Part shown: positions 19,494 to 30,808 of the stretch, piece by piece
How positions within the stretch are numbered: position 1 is the first letter of the stretch
Layout: every line of letters starts with the position of its first letter
NCBI RefSeq assembly: GCF_020524545.1
Contig: NZ_JAIVLG010000004.1
Coordinates: forward strand, 515,317-579,316
DNA from: Microbacterium paraoxydans
Lineage (GTDB): Bacteria; Actinomycetota; Actinomycetes; Actinomycetales; Microbacteriaceae
Direction: 5' to 3'
Length of the DNA stretch: 64,000 nucleotides
The notes under the pieces: generated by a model
The model's database searches: none
Seen by the model: only the letters and a program-made list of their open reading frames with translations
What the model was told of the DNA's origin: nothing
Position numbers and translations under genes: made by a program

Positions 19494-19789
19494 TGCTCTT
19501 CTCCCAGGATCGCGGTGACACGGAAACGGCCGTCGGCAGCGTCCGGCGCATTCTGGAGGACCTGCTCGTGCGTGAGCGTCTGACCGACGACGTCAGGACG
19601 GAACACATTGCTCAGCGGGATCGGGTGGCTCGTCGCGACGACGTCGGCGGTGGCGACCTCCGACACCTTGGCGATGTTGTCGACGATGGCGTCGAGCTGG
19701 CCCGTGAGCCGCGTCACCTCGTCGTCGTTCAGCTGGATGCGCGCGAGCACGCCGAGATGGCGTACAAGATCAGGGGTGATTTCAGACAC
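19490..19789 (-). CDS. gatC: Aspartyl/glutamyl-tRNA amidotransferase subunit C
   Basis: Small linker subunit that stabilises the GatA-GatB complex. At 99 residues it has family length, with the N-terminal [16 protein letters not shown] and the central FRPDVV segment. The GTG start has TAGACT exactly 6 bases upstream, so the operon mRNA is probably leaderless. The promoter region is shared back-to-back with the acyl-CoA ligase gene. Confidence 0.94.
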   Translation of the reverse strand: MSEITPDLVRHLGVLARIQLNDDEVTRLTGQLDAIVDNIAKVSEVATADVVATSHPIPLSNVFRPDVVGQTLTHEQVLQNAPDAADGRFRVTAILGEEQ

Positions 19790-19795
19790 ACCTTC

Positions 19796-19801
19796 AGTCT
19801 A
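19796..19801 (-). promoter_or_regulatory. -10 box (TAGACT), leaderless start of gatCAB
   Basis: TAGACT, 6 bases, then GTG at 19789. The divergent -10 box for the ligase gene lies 43 bases away. Confidence 0.6.
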
Positions 19802-19844
19802 GTTGGCGCGTTCCGGACTCCTCCGTCCGACCGCCGGCTCGACA

Positions 19845-19850
19845 TATGCT
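19845..19850 (+). promoter_or_regulatory. -10 box (TATGCT), leaderless start of acyl-CoA ligase gene
   Basis: TATGCT, 6 bases (GGGCGG), then GTG at 19857. Confidence 0.55.
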
Positions 19851-19856
19851 GGGCGG

Positions 19857-21557
19857 GTGAGCACGTTCCAGCCCTCTCGCCCGTGGATCGCCAGCTATGC
19901 GGAAGGCGTCCCGCAGGATCTGCCTCCTGTCGAGGGATCCCTCGTGGACATCGTCGCAGCTTCGGCTCGCGACTATCCCGCTGCGCCCGCTCTCCAGTTC
20001 TTCGGACGTGAGACGACATATGCGCAGTTGCAGACCGCGATCGACCGGGCCGCGACGGGACTGCGCGACCTCGGCGTCCGTGCCGGCGATCCGGTCGCGA
20101 TCGTGCTGCCGAACTGTCCGCAGCACATCGTCGCGTTCTACGCCGTCCTCCGACTCGGTGCCGTGGTCGTCGAACACAACCCCCTCTACACGCCGCGAGA
20201 GCTGCGCAAGCAGTTCGAAGACCACGGCGCGAAGCACGCGATCGTGTGGAACAAGGTCGTCTCCACCGTCCAGGAGTTCCCGGCCGATCTCGCCGTCACG
20301 AACCTCATCTCGGTCGACGTGACACGCGCCATGCCGTTTCTCACGCGATTCGCCCTGCGTCTTCCTGTGACCAAGGCACGCGAATCGCGCGCGGCGCTCA
20401 CCGCGAAGGTGCACGGCACGACCACCTGGGAATCGCTCCAGAGCTCCGCCCCTCTCCCCGAGTCGCACCCGAAGCCGGACACCGACGACCTCGCGATCAT
20501 CCAATACACCTCCGGCACGACCGGAACGCCGAAGGGCGCGGCCCTCACGCACCGCAATCTGCTCGCGAACGCGGCGCAAGCCCAGGCATGGGTCCCGTCG
20601 ATCCAGCGTGGCAAAGGCTGTGTCGTGTACGCGGTCCTGCCGATGTTCCACGCCTATGGGCTCACGCTGTGCCTCACGTTCGCGATGTCGATGGGCGCGC
20701 GCCTCGTCCTGTTCCCGAAGTTCGATCCCGATCTCGTTCTCGACGTCGTGAGGAAGCACCCCGCCACGTTCCTGCCGCTGGTCCCTCCGATCGCGGACCG
20801 CCTGCTCACTGCGGCGAAGGAGAAGGGTGTGTCGCTCGCCGGCATCGAGGTCGCGATCTCCGGGGCGATGGCACTGCCGCACGAGCTGGTCGTCCCGTTC
20901 GAGGAGGCCACGCATGGATACCTGGTTGAGGGCTACGGGCTCAGCGAATGCTCCCCGGTCCTCATGGCGAATCCCGTCGCCGACAACCGCGTGCCCGGCA
21001 CCGTGGGGCTCCCCCTCCCCGGCACCGAGTGCCGAGTCGTCGATCCGGAGAACCCCGGCCAGGATGTCGAGGCGGGAACAGCGGGTGAGCTCGTCGTGCG
21101 CGGCCCGCAGGTCTTCTCGGGCTACTACGGCAAGCCCGAGGAGACCGAGGCCGTCTTCGTCGACGGCTGGTACCGCACCGGTGACATCGTCACGATCGAT
21201 GACGCCGGCTTCGTACGGATCGTCGACCGGATCAAGGAACTCATCATCACGGGTGGCTTCAACGTCGCTCCCACCGAGGTCGAGAACATCCTGCGCCAGC
21301 ACCCGAAGGTCGCGGATGCAGCGGTCGTCGGTCTGCCCAGCGAGCATTCGGGCGAAGAGGTCGTCGCTGCGATCGTCGTGGATCCGGGTACCGAGATCGA
21401 TGTCGAGGAGATCCGTGACTTCGCGCGACGCATCTTGACCCCATACAAGGTGCCCCGTCGCGTCTTCGTCGTGGACGAACTGCCCACGTCCCTGATCGGG
21501 AAAGTGCTCCGACGCCAGGTGAAGGAGCGGCTGCTCTCGCTGACCACCGGCGTCTGA
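19857..21557 (+). CDS. Long-chain fatty-acid--CoA ligase (AMP-binding)
   Basis: Activates fatty acids to acyl-CoA with ATP. The 566 residues have the adenylate motif YTSGTTGTPKG at 217-227, GYGLSECSPV and YRTGDI, and a C-terminal domain with the conserved lysine region LPTSLIGKVLRR. It is FadD-like; chain-length preference is unknown. The GTG at 19857 is preferred over an ATG 18 codons upstream because TATGCT sits 6 bases before it. It is divergent from gatC. Confidence 0.9.
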   Translation: MSTFQPSRPWIASYAEGVPQDLPPVEGSLVDIVAASARDYPAAPALQFFGRETTYAQLQTAIDRAATGLRDLGVRAGDPVAIVLPNCPQHIVAFYAVLRLGAVVVEHNPLYTPRELRKQFEDHGAKHAIVWNKVVSTVQEFPADLAVTNLISVDVTRAMPFLTRFALRLPVTKARESRAALTAKVHGTTTWESLQSSAPLPESHPKPDTDDLAIIQYTSGTTGTPKGAALTHRNLLANAAQAQAWVPSIQRGKGCVVYAVLPMFHAYGLTLCLTFAMSMGARLVLFPKFDPDLVLDVVRKHPATFLPLVPPIADRLLTAAKEKGVSLAGIEVAISGAMALPHELVVPFEEATHGYLVEGYGLSECSPVLMANPVADNRVPGTVGLPLPGTECRVVDPENPGQDVEAGTAGELVVRGPQVFSGYYGKPEETEAVFVDGWYRTGDIVTIDDAGFVRIVDRIKELIITGGFNVAPTEVENILRQHPKVADAAVVGLPSEHSGEEVVAAIVVDPGTEIDVEEIRDFARRILTPYKVPRRVFVVDELPTSLIGKVLRRQVKERLLSLTTGV

Positions 21558-21592
21558 GGCCGCCCTCACAGGCGCCGAGCATCGCGGCGCGC

Positions 21593-21598
21593 TACCCT
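21593..21598 (+). promoter_or_regulatory. -10 box (TACCCT), leaderless start of DEAD-box gene
   Basis: TACCCT, 6 bases, then GTG at 21605. Confidence 0.45.
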
Positions 21599-21604
21599 TG
21601 GGAA

Positions 21605-23428
21605 GTGACCCCTGAAGATGCAGTGCTGACCGACGCCCCCGAGGATTCCCCCGCGACCCCCGGATTCGAGGAGCTCGGCATCACCGGGCCCGTCCTCAAA
21701 GCCATCAAGGACCTCGGCTATGAGACCCCGTCGCCCATCCAGGCGGCCACCATTCCCACGCTCCTGGCCGGCCGCGACGTCGTCGGCATGGCGCAGACCG
21801 GTACCGGCAAGACCGCAGCCTTCGCGCTCCCGGTGCTCGAGCGACTCGATGTCTCGCAGAAGACCCCGCAGGCGCTCGTGCTCGCGCCCACTCGTGAGCT
21901 CGCACTCCAGGTCTGCGAGGCCTTCGAGTCCTACGCCTCGAGGATGAAGGGCGTGCACGTCCTCCCCGTCTACGGCGGACAGGGCTACGGCGTTCAGCTG
22001 TCGGCACTGCGTCGCGGCGTCCACGTCGTCGTCGGCACTCCCGGCCGCATCATGGATCATCTCGCAAAGGGCACACTCGACCTTTCTCAGCTCCAGTACC
22101 TCGTGCTCGACGAAGCCGACGAGATGCTGAAGATGGGCTTCGCGGAAGACGTGGAGCAGATCCTCGCGCAGACGCCCGAAGAGAAGCAGGTCGCCCTGTT
22201 CTCGGCCACCATGCCCCCGCAGATCCGTCGGCTCGCACAGAAGTACCTGCGTGAGCCGGAGGAGATCAGCATCAAGTCCAAGACCGCCACGGGCACCAAC
22301 ATCACCCAGCGTTACCTCGTGGTGTCGTATGCGCAGAAGGTGGACGCCCTCACCCGTATCCTCGAAGTCGAGAACTTCGACGGCATGATCGTCTTCGTCC
22401 GCACCAAGAACGAGACCGAGACACTCGCCGAGAAGCTCCGCGCCCGCGGCTACTCGGCGGCAGCCATCAACGGCGACGTCCCCCAGGTGCAGCGTGAGCG
22501 CAGTGTGAACCAGCTCAAGGACGGCAAGCTCGACATCCTCGTCGCGACGGATGTGGCCGCGCGCGGTCTCGACGTCGAGCGGATCAGCCACGTCGTCAAC
22601 TTCGACATCCCCACCGACACCGAGTCGTACGTGCACCGCATCGGTCGCACCGGTCGGGCGGGACGCTCGGGCGACGCCATCAGCTTCATCACGCCGCGTG
22701 AGCGCTATCTGCTCAAGCACATCGAGAAGGCGACACGTCAGCAGCCGACCCAGATGCAGCTGCCGAGCACGGAGGACGTGAACACCACGCGCCTGAACCG
22801 CTTCGACGACGCGATCACCACCGCACTCTCGGAGACCGGACGGATCGAAGCGTTCCGCGACATCGTCGCGCACTACGTCCGCCACCACGACGTGCCGGAG
22901 GGGGACGTGGCCGCAGCCTTGGCCGTCGTCGCCCAGGGCGACAAGCCGTTGCTCCTCGACCCTGCGAACGACCCTCTGTCGAAGGCCGTCGAGGCGGACA
23001 ACCGACCGCCGCGTGAACGCACGCCACGCGAGTCGCGTGAACCGCGCACCGAGCGCCGCAGTCGTGGCGACTACACGGCGTACCGCATCGAGGTCGGACG
23101 CCGCCACCGTGTCGAGCCCCGCCAGATCGTCGGCGCGCTCGCGAACGAAGGCGGGTTGGGTCGCGATGATTTCGGAGCCATCAACATCCGCCCCGATTTC
23201 TCGATCGTCGAATTGCCTTCCAACCTCGACCCCGCCGTCCTGGAGAAGCTCCGCAGCACGCGTATCTCCGGTCGCCTGATCGAGATCAAGCCCGATCGTG
23301 GCCCCGGTGGCGCCCGACGCGGTGCACCGCGCGATGGCGGCCGCTTCGAACGACGCGACCGGGATGACCGTCCGGCGCGCGACAACCGCGACGAGAAGCC
23401 GTACCGCAAACCCCGCCACAAGAACTGA
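21605..23428 (+). CDS. DEAD-box ATP-dependent RNA helicase
   Basis: RNA helicase of the DeaD/CsdA type that remodels structured RNA, for example in ribosome assembly or at low temperature. The 607 residues carry the Q motif (SPIQAATIP), Walker A AQTGTGKT ending at residue 70, PTRELA, DEAD at 169-172, SAT and HRIGRTGRAGR. A DbpA-type RNA-binding domain (about 495-570) and a basic Arg/Gly/Asp-rich tail follow. The GTG start is leaderless after TACCCT. It converges on the 155-residue gene through a strong hairpin. Confidence 0.94.
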   Translation: MTPEDAVLTDAPEDSPATPGFEELGITGPVLKAIKDLGYETPSPIQAATIPTLLAGRDVVGMAQTGTGKTAAFALPVLERLDVSQKTPQALVLAPTRELALQVCEAFESYASRMKGVHVLPVYGGQGYGVQLSALRRGVHVVVGTPGRIMDHLAKGTLDLSQLQYLVLDEADEMLKMGFAEDVEQILAQTPEEKQVALFSATMPPQIRRLAQKYLREPEEISIKSKTATGTNITQRYLVVSYAQKVDALTRILEVENFDGMIVFVRTKNETETLAEKLRARGYSAAAINGDVPQVQRERSVNQLKDGKLDILVATDVAARGLDVERISHVVNFDIPTDTESYVHRIGRTGRAGRSGDAISFITPRERYLLKHIEKATRQQPTQMQLPSTEDVNTTRLNRFDDAITTALSETGRIEAFRDIVAHYVRHHDVPEGDVAAALAVVAQGDKPLLLDPANDPLSKAVEADNRPPRERTPRESREPRTERRSRGDYTAYRIEVGRRHRVEPRQIVGALANEGGLGRDDFGAINIRPDFSIVELPSNLDPAVLEKLRSTRISGRLIEIKPDRGPGGARRGAPRDGGRFERRDRDDRPARDNRDEKPYRKPRHKN

Positions 23429-23451
23429 CGCGTCTTCGCGCGCGGCGCGGG

Positions 23452-26261
<2,810 letters not shown>

Positions 26262-26287
26262 CGAGCGGGCACCGACACCGGAGACGT

Positions 26288-27385
26288 CTACGCGCCGACC
26301 GGAACGGCCGAGACCGTGGTGTCGATCGTGAACTGCCCGAGCACGCGCGTGCCGACGTAGAGCACGGCCGTCTGCCCCGGTGCGACCCCGTCGAGCGGCA
26401 CCTCAGGAACGACGCGGACTCCGGCATCCGAGACCCTGGCCTGCGCGGGGACCGGCTCAGCGTGCGCGCGGATCTGCACGTGGCATTCGAACACGGACTC
26501 CTCCGGTGCCGCGCCCGCCCAGCTGAAGCGCTCCCCCGCGATCTCCGCGATGGCCAGCGCCTCCTTCGGACCGACGACGACCGTGTTCGACACCGGCCGC
26601 ACTTCGAGGACGAACCGCGGCTTCCCGTCCGGGGCGGGGATGCCGAGCTTGAGTCCGCGACGCTGTCCGACCGTGAACGCGTGAGCCCCTTCGTGCGATC
26701 CGACGACCTCACCGCTGCGATCGACGATCTCGCCCGTCGCCGTACCGACCTTCTCCGCGAGCCAGCCGCGGGTGTCCCCGTCGGGGATGAAGCAGATGTC
26801 GTGGCTGTCGGGCTTCTGCGCGACGCTCAGGCCTCTCGACTCGGCCTCAGCGCGGACGATCGCCTTCGAAGGGGTCGTGCCGAGGGGGAAGTACGTGTGC
26901 GCGAGCTGCTCGGCAGTCAGAACCCCCAGCACATACGACTGGTCCTTGGCATTGTCCGAGGCGCGGTGCAGCTCCAACCCCTGCGCGCCGTCGATGAGCG
27001 TGGCGTAGTGGCCCGTGCACACGGCGTCGAACCCGAGCTCGATGGCTCTCTCCAGAAGGGCGGCGAACTTGATCTTCTCGTTGCAACGCATGCACGGATT
27101 CGGAGTACGGCCCGCCTGATACTCCGTGATGAAGTCCTCGATCACGTCGTCGCGGAAGCGTTCCGAGAAGTCCCACACGTAGAAGGGGATGCCGAGTACG
27201 TCGGCAGCCCGGCGCGCATCGAGGGCATCTTCGATCGTGCAGCATCCACGGCTCCCCGTGCGCAGCGTGCCTCCTGCGCGGGAGAGAGCCAGATGAACTC
27301 CGACGACGTCGTGTCCCGCCTCCACAGCCCTGGCGGCCGCGACGGCGGAATCGACTCCACCGCTCATCGCCGCAAGTATCCGCAT
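26288..27385 (-). CDS. mnmA: tRNA-specific 2-thiouridylase MnmA
   Basis: Thiolates U34 of tRNA for Lys, Glu and Gln, using persulfide sulfur. The 365 residues contain the PP-loop SGGVDS at 8-13, the catalytic Cys98 in NPCMRC and Cys198 in DICFI, and the C-terminal beta-barrel. The upstream gene is a cysteine desulfurase, a fitting sulfur donor. The ATG follows TAGACT by 6 bases, and that box overlaps the upstream gene's stop codon, so mnmA has its own leaderless promoter even though it is adjacent in the unit. Confidence 0.96.
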   Translation of the reverse strand: MRILAAMSGGVDSAVAAARAVEAGHDVVGVHLALSRAGGTLRTGSRGCCTIEDALDARRAADVLGIPFYVWDFSERFRDDVIEDFITEYQAGRTPNPCMRCNEKIKFAALLERAIELGFDAVCTGHYATLIDGAQGLELHRASDNAKDQSYVLGVLTAEQLAHTYFPLGTTPSKAIVRAEAESRGLSVAQKPDSHDICFIPDGDTRGWLAEKVGTATGEIVDRSGEVVGSHEGAHAFTVGQRRGLKLGIPAPDGKPRFVLEVRPVSNTVVVGPKEALAIAEIAGERFSWAGAAPEESVFECHVQIRAHAEPVPAQARVSDAGVRVVPEVPLDGVAPGQTAVLYVGTRVLGQFTIDTTVSAVPVGA

Positions 27386-27391
27386 GAGAAC

Positions 27392-27397
27392 AGTCTA
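27392..27397 (-). promoter_or_regulatory. -10 box (TAGACT) overlapping the desulfurase stop codon
   Basis: The TAG of TAGACT is the stop codon of the cysteine desulfurase. The hexamer is 6 bases before the mnmA ATG, the same spacing as other leaderless starts here. Confidence 0.55.
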
Positions 27398-28570
27398 CGA
27401 GCGTGCGCCTGCACGGGCGCCGGATGCACGGGCATAGACGTCGCCGATGACCGCGAGCACCGCGTCGACGTCTGCGCCTGTCGACGTGCGTCCCAGGGAG
27501 AACCGCAGCACACTGCGCGCCTCTCGCTCGCTGTGCCCCATCGCCATCACGACGTGCGACGGCTCGGCCACGCCTGCCTGGCAGGCCGAGCCGGTGGACG
27601 CGGCGACACCGGCCACGTCGAGAAGGAACAGCAGGCTCTCCCCCACTGCTCCGGGGAAGAGCACGTGCGCGTTGCCCGGCAGACGCTCCGTCGGGTCGCC
27701 GAGGAGCACAGCGGCCGGCACGGCGGAGCGGATGCCCGTGACGAGGCGGTCGCGGAGCCCGGCCAGCCGTGCCGCCTCCTGCTCTCGCTCGGTCTCGGCG
27801 AGTTCGATGGCCGTGGCGAACGCTGCGGCTCCAGCGACATCTTGCGTGCCGGCGCGAAGCCCCCGCTGCTGTGCACCACCACGCAACAGGGCTGTCATCC
27901 GCGCGGTGCGTGCGACGACGAGGACCCCGACTCCGACAGGAGCGCCGATCTTGTGTCCGGCGAGACTCATCGCGACGAGTCCGACGCCGTCGGGAACGTC
28001 GCCCCGCATCGAACGGAAGGACAGCGGTACATGCCCGAGCGCGGCCACGGCGTCGAGGTGGAGCGGCACGCCCGCGACCCCCGCAAGGGCGGCCAGCCTC
28101 CCCGCCGGGTTGATCGTCCCCGCTTCGTTGTTCGCGACGAGGGCTGTGGCGAGGGCAGCGCCGGGGAGAAGCGCGGCGAAGTTCTCCGGGTCGATCCGCG
28201 CCTGGGCGGTGACGGATACCCTCCGCAACCCGGCCCCCTCCTCGAGGAGTGCGGAGACCGTGTCCATCGTGGCGTGGTGTTCCGCCTCGGGCATCACGAT
28301 CGCCGCCGTCTCGGTCGGTCGAGATCGCCACAGCCCCTGAAGCGCCAGATTGATCGACTCGGTGCCTCCCGAGGTGAACACGATCTCGATGGGGTCGGCG
28401 CCCAGCACCGCGGCGACTCGCTCCCGCGACTCCTCGAGCAGGCGCCGCGCATCCTGTCCCGCGCCATGGGTCGACGACGCGTTGCCGATGGTCTCGGTGG
28501 CGTCGAGCCACGCGTCGCGCGCCTCGGGGCACAGAGGCGTGGTCGCCGCGTGATCGAGGTAGTGCCGCAT
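27395..28570 (-). CDS. Cysteine desulfurase (class V aminotransferase, NifS/IscS type)
   Basis: PLP enzyme that takes sulfur from cysteine to form a persulfide for tRNA thiolation or iron-sulfur clusters. The 391 residues have the PLP Lys207 in SLAGHKIGAP, His99 in EAEHHA and the active-site Cys330 in TGSACQAG. The ATG at 28570 is chosen because the conserved YLDHAATTP begins at residue 4 and GAGAAT lies 6 bases upstream. It precedes mnmA with only 9 bases between them. It is divergent from glgX. Confidence 0.93.
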   Translation of the reverse strand: MRHYLDHAATTPLCPEARDAWLDATETIGNASSTHGAGQDARRLLEESRERVAAVLGADPIEIVFTSGGTESINLALQGLWRSRPTETAAIVMPEAEHHATMDTVSALLEEGAGLRRVSVTAQARIDPENFAALLPGAALATALVANNEAGTINPAGRLAALAGVAGVPLHLDAVAALGHVPLSFRSMRGDVPDGVGLVAMSLAGHKIGAPVGVGVLVVARTARMTALLRGGAQQRGLRAGTQDVAGAAAFATAIELAETEREQEAARLAGLRDRLVTGIRSAVPAAVLLGDPTERLPGNAHVLFPGAVGESLLFLLDVAGVAASTGSACQAGVAEPSHVVMAMGHSEREARSVLRFSLGRTSTGADVDAVLAVIGDVYARASGARAGARS

Positions 28571-28576
28571 CCCTCG

Positions 28577-28582
28577 ATTCTC
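28577..28582 (-). promoter_or_regulatory. Weak -10 box (GAGAAT) for cysteine desulfurase
   Basis: GAGAAT, 6 bases, then ATG at 28570. The same hexamer and spacing precede dinB. Confidence 0.4.
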
Positions 28583-28658
28583 TCGCGAATCGACCGCGGT
28601 GGGGCGCATGATCGTGGAACCCGGTACGCGCTGAGATGAGACGGCGACGCATCGCCTC

Positions 28659-28664
28659 TAGTGT
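28659..28664 (+). promoter_or_regulatory. -10 box (TAGTGT), leaderless start of glgX
   Basis: TAGTGT, 6 bases, then ATG at 28671. Confidence 0.55.
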
Positions 28665-28670
28665 GTACTC

Positions 28671-30743
28671 ATGCCCGTGTCCACTGACTTCACCGTGCCC
28701 GGCGGCTCCACCCTCGACCACCTCGGCGTCCGTCTCCACGACGGTGTCGGCACGTTGCGTGTGTGGTCGCAGAACGCCTCGTCCGTCGATCTCGTGGTGT
28801 TCGACGCCACCGACCTCGATTGGGCCACGGATGAGGTGGCGCTCGAGCGTCGACCGGGCGGCGTGTGGGAGATCACGACGGACTTGTTGCAGCCCGGCGT
28901 CCGGTACGCGATCCGCGTCGGAGGGCCCCACGGTCCCGGGAACACCTTCAACCCGGAGACGCTCCTCCTCGATCCGTACGCCCGCGGTCTCGCGCAGGGC
29001 GACGGCTACGAGGAATGGCGCTCCGTCGTCATCGTCGACGGCTTCGATTGGGGCGACTCGCAGAAGCCGCGAGTGCCCCTGGACCGCACCGTCATCTACG
29101 AGGGCCATCTGAAGGGGCTCACGAAGCGGCATCCCGATGTGCCTCCGGCCCTTCACGGCACCTACGCCGGCCTCGCGCACCCCGCCATGATCGAGCATTT
29201 CCACTCGCTCGGCATCACGTCGATCGAGCTGCTCCCTGTGCACGCGTTCGTACCCGAACCTCGCCTGCTCGAGCGCGGACTCACCAACTATTGGGGCTAC
29301 AACACCCTGAACTTCTTCACCCCGCACACCGCCTACGCCACGGAAGACGCCCGCAAGAAGGGCCCAGAGGCTGTGCTCGCCGAGTTCAAGGGCATGGTCA
29401 GGCTGCTGCATGAAGCCGGACTCGAAGTGATCCTCGACGTCGTGTACAACCACACATCGGAGGAAGGCATCGGCGGCCCCCGCTCGAGCCTGCGCGGCAT
29501 CGACAACGCGTCCTACTACCGACAGGACGAGTCCGGGGCCTACATCGACACCACGGGCTGCGGGAACACCCTGAACACGGCCACCGACGCCGGTGCGAGG
29601 CTCGTCCTCGATTCGCTCCGCTACTGGGCGCAGGAGATGCAGATCGACGGCTTCCGCTTCGACCTCGCCACCGCCATCGCACGCGACGGCACCCACACCT
29701 ACACCCCCGACCATCCGCTCCTCGCCGCCATCGCGAACGATCCGATCCTGGCAGGCACAAAGCTCATCGCCGAGCCGTGGGACGTCGGTCTCGGCGGCTG
29801 GCAGACAGGCAACTTCCCGACCGGCTGGCAGGAGTGGAACGACCGCTACCGCGACCGCGTGCGCAACTTCTGGCTGAGCGACATCGACTACGCGCGTCGC
29901 GCATCGGCACCGGTGGGGATCGGCGGATTCGCGACGCGCCTCGCCGGCTCCTCGAACACTTTCAGCGAAGAACGCGGTCCCCTCGCCAGTGTGAACTTCA
30001 TCACCGCGCATGACGGATTCACCTTGCACGACCTCGTCTCGTACGACGTCAAGCACAACGAGGCCAACGGGGAGCACAATCGCGACGGCGCCGACATGAA
30101 TCGCGCGTTCAACCACGGGATCGAAGGCGCCACAGACGACCCGACGATCCTGGCCGCGCGCCGCAAGGCCATGCGTAACCTCCTCGGAACGCTCCTGCTG
30201 TCGGCGGGCGTGCCGATGCTCACAGCTGGCGACGAGGTCGGGCGCACCCAGCGCGGCAACAACAACGCCTACGCGCAGGACTCCGCTCTCACCTGGCTCG
30301 GCTGGGAGTTCGAACCGTGGCAGGAGGATCTGCGCGCGCACGTGTCCCGCCTGACCCGGCTGCGGCGGGAGAACCCCGCTCTCCGCCCCAGTCGCTACGC
30401 CCGATTGGGAGAGCACATCCCCAATGCCTCCGTCATGGACTGGTACGACCAGAACGGCGAGACGATGGAGCAGAGCCAATGGGCGGATCCCGGGAACCGC
30501 ACCCTGCAGTACGTCGCGGCTTCCACTCCTGACGCCGAAGCGTACAACCGGATCCTGCTCATCGTGCACGGAACCGAGTCGCCGATCGACGTGCGTCTCC
30601 CGGACGAGATCGAGGGCGCCACGCGGTTCATCTCGTTGTGGTCGAGTGCGCAGGAGCGCCCCTCCGAGGACGAGGAGGTCTTCGCCCCCGGAGACGTCCT
30701 CCCCGTCTCCGGCACATCCATGAGGTTGTTCCGGGTCGAATGA
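28671..30743 (+). CDS. glgX: Glycogen debranching enzyme GlgX
   Basis: Hydrolyses alpha-1,6 branches of glycogen (isoamylase type, GH13). The 690 residues have an N-terminal CBM48 domain (LGVRLHDGVGTLRVWSQNA), then the TIM barrel with nucleophile Asp331 in FRFDLA and acid/base Glu368 in IAEPWD, and the GlgX-typical HDGFTLHDLVSY. The start is leaderless. It heads a run with glgE and glgB, but glgE has its own promoter in the 65-base gap. Confidence 0.95.
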   Translation: MPVSTDFTVPGGSTLDHLGVRLHDGVGTLRVWSQNASSVDLVVFDATDLDWATDEVALERRPGGVWEITTDLLQPGVRYAIRVGGPHGPGNTFNPETLLLDPYARGLAQGDGYEEWRSVVIVDGFDWGDSQKPRVPLDRTVIYEGHLKGLTKRHPDVPPALHGTYAGLAHPAMIEHFHSLGITSIELLPVHAFVPEPRLLERGLTNYWGYNTLNFFTPHTAYATEDARKKGPEAVLAEFKGMVRLLHEAGLEVILDVVYNHTSEEGIGGPRSSLRGIDNASYYRQDESGAYIDTTGCGNTLNTATDAGARLVLDSLRYWAQEMQIDGFRFDLATAIARDGTHTYTPDHPLLAAIANDPILAGTKLIAEPWDVGLGGWQTGNFPTGWQEWNDRYRDRVRNFWLSDIDYARRASAPVGIGGFATRLAGSSNTFSEERGPLASVNFITAHDGFTLHDLVSYDVKHNEANGEHNRDGADMNRAFNHGIEGATDDPTILAARRKAMRNLLGTLLLSAGVPMLTAGDEVGRTQRGNNNAYAQDSALTWLGWEFEPWQEDLRAHVSRLTRLRRENPALRPSRYARLGEHIPNASVMDWYDQNGETMEQSQWADPGNRTLQYVAASTPDAEAYNRILLIVHGTESPIDVRLPDEIEGATRFISLWSSAQERPSEDEEVFAPGDVLPVSGTSMRLFRVE

Positions 30744-30796
30744 GACCAGGTGCGGACGCACCCGACGGCGCGCTACCCGCGATCACGTCCGCGCGG

Positions 30797-30802
30797 TAGA
30801 TT
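30797..30802 (+). promoter_or_regulatory. -10 box (TAGATT), leaderless start of glgE
   Basis: TAGATT, 6 bases, then GTG at 30809. Confidence 0.55.
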
Positions 30803-30808
30803 CGGGAT

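Noticed and set aside
21572..21590. 6-bp hairpin after the acyl-CoA ligase as a terminator
   Set aside because: The stem is short with a 7-base loop and no U tract, so it was too weak to list.
26847..30761. A 1304-codon open frame on the reverse strand across glgX, the desulfurase and mnmA
   Set aside because: It spans three well-identified genes, and only its mnmA portion encodes recognisable protein. Such frames arise from the high-GC codon pattern of the real genes.
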